This document shows, piece after piece, positions 63,920 to 64,000 of a stretch of DNA of 64,000 bases. The stretch covers positions 44,229-108,228 of the forward strand of contig NZ_PWAA01000003.1 of NCBI RefSeq assembly GCF_003031585.1. The letters are read 5' to 3'. Source of the stretch: Thalassobius sp. I31.1 (GTDB lineage: Bacteria; Pseudomonadota; Alphaproteobacteria; Rhodobacterales; Rhodobacteraceae). The translations under genes were made by a program, and so were the position numbers. The first letter of the stretch is position 1. Each line of letters starts with the position of its first letter. The notes beneath the pieces are model-generated. The model did no database searches. It saw only the letters and a list, made by a program, of their open reading frames with translations, and had not been told where the DNA came from.

Positions 63920-64000
63920 ACTAGAAAACTAGAAAACTAGAAAACTAGAAAACTAGAAAACTAGAAAACTAGAAAACTAGAAAACTAGAAAACTAGAAAA
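63920..64000. repeat. Tandem array of ACTAGAAA, at least ten copies, cut by window end
   Basis: Ten perfect copies of ACTAGAAA and the first base of another, running off the window, so the real length is unknown. It starts 30 bases after a terminator and is preceded by TTTC, as the array at 42018 is preceded by GTTC. No coding frame is involved. Confidence 0.97.

Overview
The window is a chromosomal segment of an alphaproteobacterium, most probably Rhodobacterales (roseobacter group). This rests on gene content and order: a 14-gene nuo operon with Rhodobacteraceae-type extra genes (DUF5337, DUF5333, a carboxymuconolactone-decarboxylase-like gene, a NuoE with a helix-hairpin-helix tail) running into birA-coaX-rnj, and the cluster pyrC-pyrE-dnaB-alr-mlaEF with radA-cvpA-purF nearby. 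I see no rRNA, tRNA, CRISPR array, insertion sequence or prophage. Species cannot be assigned from the sequence alone.

Layout. 1-4560: the 3' part of glyQ, a SUKH-type gene, an NmrA-like reductase, a TRIC-like membrane protein and a DUF4375 protein. 4561-4895: the only gene-free stretch over 300 bases, the likely nuo leader. 4896-26851: one co-directional run encoding all 14 complex I subunits (nuoA-N), interrupted by a sulfotransferase, a membrane-anchored copy of the NuoE tail domain, DUF5337, two lipoproteins, DUF5333, a CMD-like protein and a 36-residue membrane peptide, then birA, coaX and RNase J, closed by a bidirectional terminator. 26959-31840 (minus strand): DEAD-box helicase, prfC, a small secreted protein and a Hint-domain protein. 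32117-39028 (plus strand): SDR, AlkC-like DNA glycosylase, arsM, an orphan ABC ATPase, tatABC and a DUF815 ATPase. 39104-47782 (minus strand): nlpD-like, pcm, surE, SDR, a frameshifted dimethylargininase, DUF1284, purF, cvpA, radA. 47951-49312: an autotransporter-like outer-membrane protein. 49331-57043 (minus strand): PqiA-like, mlaF, mlaE, alr, a 2-oxoglutarate oxygenase, dnaB, pyrE, pyrC. 57223-63838: DUF1127, an inactive-looking hydrolase-fold protein, DUF1203, a YeeE/YedE pair, XdhC, an MCP-like fragment, infC with a non-AUG start, and an alanine/glutamate-rich 11-residue-repeat protein.

How the genes work together. The nuo block builds the proton-pumping NADH:quinone oxidoreductase; many of its genes overlap by 4 bases or sit a few bases apart, so the inserted genes are tied to complex I expression. 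The right half mixes translation (prfC, infC), replication (dnaB), nucleotide synthesis (pyrC, pyrE, purF), envelope upkeep (tatABC, nlpD-like, mlaEF, alr) and repair (pcm, alkC-like, radA).

The most unusual features are: (i) two perfect arrays of the octamer ACTAGAAA, ten or more copies each, 22 kb apart, the first abutting a 19-bp inverted repeat formed from the last codons of a gene; (ii) a paired double palindrome with TTTGAA centres found at two loci with different stem sequences but the same architecture, one copy translated as the start of a DUF1284 protein; (iii) a structured intercistronic leader whose last hairpin hides the ribosome-binding site of the DUF5333 gene inside nuo; (iv) a sulfotransferase locked between nuoC and nuoD; (v) infC apparently starting at AUA; (vi) a single-base frameshift in the dimethylargininase gene.
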